Source of the DNA: Methylobacter sp. | GTDB taxonomy: Bacteria; Pseudomonadota; Gammaproteobacteria; Methylococcales; Methylomonadaceae | DNA: 51,081 nt | Direction of reading: 5' to 3' | NCBI RefSeq assembly: GCF_023227905.1 | Contig: NZ_JALOCF010000032.1 | Span: 1-51,081, forward strand | Shown: in pieces, positions 50,055-51,081 of the stretch | Numbering within the stretch: position 1 is the first letter of the stretch | Layout of the letters: each line of letters opens with the position of its first letter | The notes under the pieces: generated by a model | The model's database searches: none | The model's input: the letters and a program-made list of their open reading frames with translations, nothing else | Told to the model about the DNA's origin: nothing | Position numbers and translations under genes: made by a program

Positions 50055-51080
50055 CTAACTTGACGGTGAAAGCGTAGCGATGTTGGCACCAAAATGGTGC
50101 TCCATGATCGCGACGATATCCGCAGGGCGAAGCGTGAGTAGGTGCAGGGTTGCGTTCTTGAAGAGCTCCTCCCAATCCCAATACCAACGCTCCTCGAAGC
50201 GTTCGATCAGCTCGAGCGACCAAGGCAGGCTTTTGTTTTTGGAAAGCCCAACCCCAAAACCACCCCAATTCCAGCGCTCCTCGAAGCGCTCGATCAGCTC
50301 AAGCGACCAAGGCAAGCCTTCGTTCTCGGAGAGCCCCCCCCAATTCCAGCGCTTCTCAAAGCGCTCGATCAGCTCAAGCGACCAAGGCAAGCCTTCGTTC
50401 TTGGAGAGCAACCCCCAATCCCAGCGCTTCTCAAAGCGCTCGATCAGCTCGATCGACCAAGGCAGGCTTTCGTTCTCGGAAATCCCCTCCCAATCCCAGC
50501 GCTCCTCGAAGCGCTCGATCAGCTCGAGCGACCAAGGCAGGCTTTTGTTTTTGGAAAGCCAACCCCCAAAACCACCCAAAAACCAGCGCTCCTCGAAGCG
50601 CTCGATCAGCTCAAGCGACCAAGGCAGGCTTTCGTTCTTCGAAAGCATATACCAATCCCATTGCAGGTCTTCTTTATTCTCGAAAAAATCACATTCTTCT
50701 TCGAAGCTTTCGATCTCGGAAAGCATCTCCAAATTCCGCTGTTCCCCGAAGCGCTCAATCAGCTCAAGCGACCAAGGCAAGCCTTCATTCTCGGAGAACC
50801 CCCCCCAATACCAGCGCTTCTCAAAGCGCTCGATCAGCTCGAGCGACCAAGGCAGGCTTTTGTTCCTGGAGAGCCGCCACCAATCCCAGCGCTCCTCGAA
50901 GCGCTCAATCAGCTCAAGCGACCAAGGCAGGCCTTCATTCTCGGAGAGCCCCCGCCAATTCCAGCGCTCCTCGAAGCGCTCGATCAGCTCAAGCGACCAA
51001 GGCAAGCCTTCGTTCTCGGAGAGCCCCCCCCAATCCCAGCGCTCCTTGAAGCGCTCGATCAGCTCGAGCGACCAAGGCAG
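50055..51080 (-). CDS. 25-residue LPWS...WDW tandem-repeat protein (5' end beyond window)
   Basis: The frame is open to the window edge (342 codons seen). About twelve units follow the consensus LPWSLELIERFEERWDWxxL plus SxNxS, 25 residues each: starts at 51080, 51005, 50930, 50855, 50780 and so on to 50228. Two units have a four-residue insertion (starting 50627 and 50315), and the unit at 50705 is strongly diverged. A non-repetitive C-terminus (LHLLTLRPADIVAIMEHHFG...) closes the array. Each unit can form a helix followed by a WDW-turn. I have an impression of similar repeats in other bacterial hypothetical proteins but know no function. It is directly upstream of the nuclease-like gene. 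Confidence 0.75.
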   Translation of the reverse strand: MPWSLELIERFKERWDWGGLSENEGLPWSLELIERFEERWNWRGLSENEGLPWSLELIERFEERWDWWRLSRNKSLPWSLELIERFEKRWYWGGFSENEGLPWSLELIERFGEQRNLEMLSEIESFEEECDFFENKEDLQWDWYMLSKNESLPWSLELIERFEERWFLGGFGGWLSKNKSLPWSLELIERFEERWDWEGISENESLPWSIELIERFEKRWDWGLLSKNEGLPWSLELIERFEKRWNWGGLSENEGLPWSLELIERFEERWNWGGFGVGLSKNKSLPWSLELIERFEERWYWDWEELFKNATLHLLTLRPADIVAIMEHHFGANIATLSPSS

Positions 51081-51081
51081 G
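50148..51081 (-). repeat. Tandem 75-bp coding repeats
   Basis: At least eleven near-identical 75- to 87-bp direct repeats within the coding sequence, conserved also at synonymous positions; each holds an internal dyad CGCTCGA...TCGAGCG. They suggest recent duplication or gene conversion and copy-number instability. Confidence 0.9.

Larger units (their letters stand above)
46193..51081. mobile_element. Left part of a tRNA-Arg-integrated island
   Basis: An intact tRNA-Arg followed by a tyrosine recombinase and unfamiliar small genes is the usual left end of an integrative element. The 3' end of the tRNA presumably serves as attL. A repeated tRNA 3' end marking attR is not found before 51081, so the element either continues beyond the window or has decayed. 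Confidence 0.65.

Noticed and set aside
50148..51081. CRISPR array
   Set aside because: The direct repeats are contiguous 75-bp coding units in one open frame, without unique spacers.

Overview
The window looks like a piece of a gammaproteobacterial chromosome. The best guess is a methanotroph-type (Methylococcales-like) genome, based on the E. coli-like CRP, SpeA/SpeD/SpeE, TypA, UbiK, ComM and Rep proteins, the Pseudomonas-style WbpL/WbpM pair, a BluB-containing cobalamin set and many palindromic intergenic repeats. No methane-oxidation gene is present, so the order-level placement is a guess. No rRNA or complete insertion sequence was seen. One tRNA is present.

Region 1 (1-15398) is a surface-polysaccharide (O-antigen type) locus, all on the + strand. 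It opens with a UDP-2-acetamido-2,6-dideoxy-L-hexose set (4-ketoreductase, 4,6-dehydratase, 2-epimerase). Base composition then drops abruptly to AT-rich: a methyltransferase, a GT4 glycosyltransferase, and a three-gene block (SMR-type flippase, 845-residue polytopic membrane protein, polyprenyl-phosphate GT2) that looks like a Gtr-type glycan-decoration system. A decayed GT2 remnant, two rhamnosyltransferase-like GT2 genes, an atypical SDR, a WbpL-like initiating transferase and a WbpM-like dehydratase follow.

Region 2 (15522-27080) is core-like: a LysR regulator, a rhodanese, TypA/BipA, a DUF3014 protein, CRP divergent from an OsmC-like gene, SpeD, a GlcF-like Fe-S protein with a small membrane protein, and a TetR / DUF4242 / secreted beta-propeller cluster.

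Region 3 (27081-37418) is mostly on the - strand: mltB, then the late cobalamin pathway (cobU, cbiB, cobQ, cobD, cobC, cobS, cobT, bluB), which covers amidation of the corrin ring, aminopropanol linker, DMB synthesis and nucleotide-loop assembly. Almost every non-overlapping junction in this cluster holds a palindromic repeat of some family. One 302-bp nested palindrome supplies the first 42 codons of cobS and abuts an orphan antitoxin gene. Upstream are rubredoxin reductase and a 56-residue rubredoxin.

Region 4 (37469-46160) carries a tartronate-semialdehyde-reductase-like gene, DUF2024, speA divergent from speE, ubiK, comM, a RelE/ParE toxin-antitoxin pair and rep. CACGAAG-type palindromes lie after speE and before rep.

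Region 5 (46193-51081) starts at tRNA-Arg(CCG) with a tyrosine recombinase immediately downstream, the signature of an integrated island. It carries small regulators of unknown role, a structured 90-bp element and, on the opposite strand, a two-gene unit: a protein made of 25-residue LPWS...WDW repeats (open at the window edge) and a PD-(D/E)XK nuclease-like protein, ending in an attC-like imperfect palindrome. This two-gene unit is the best candidate for an undescribed system.
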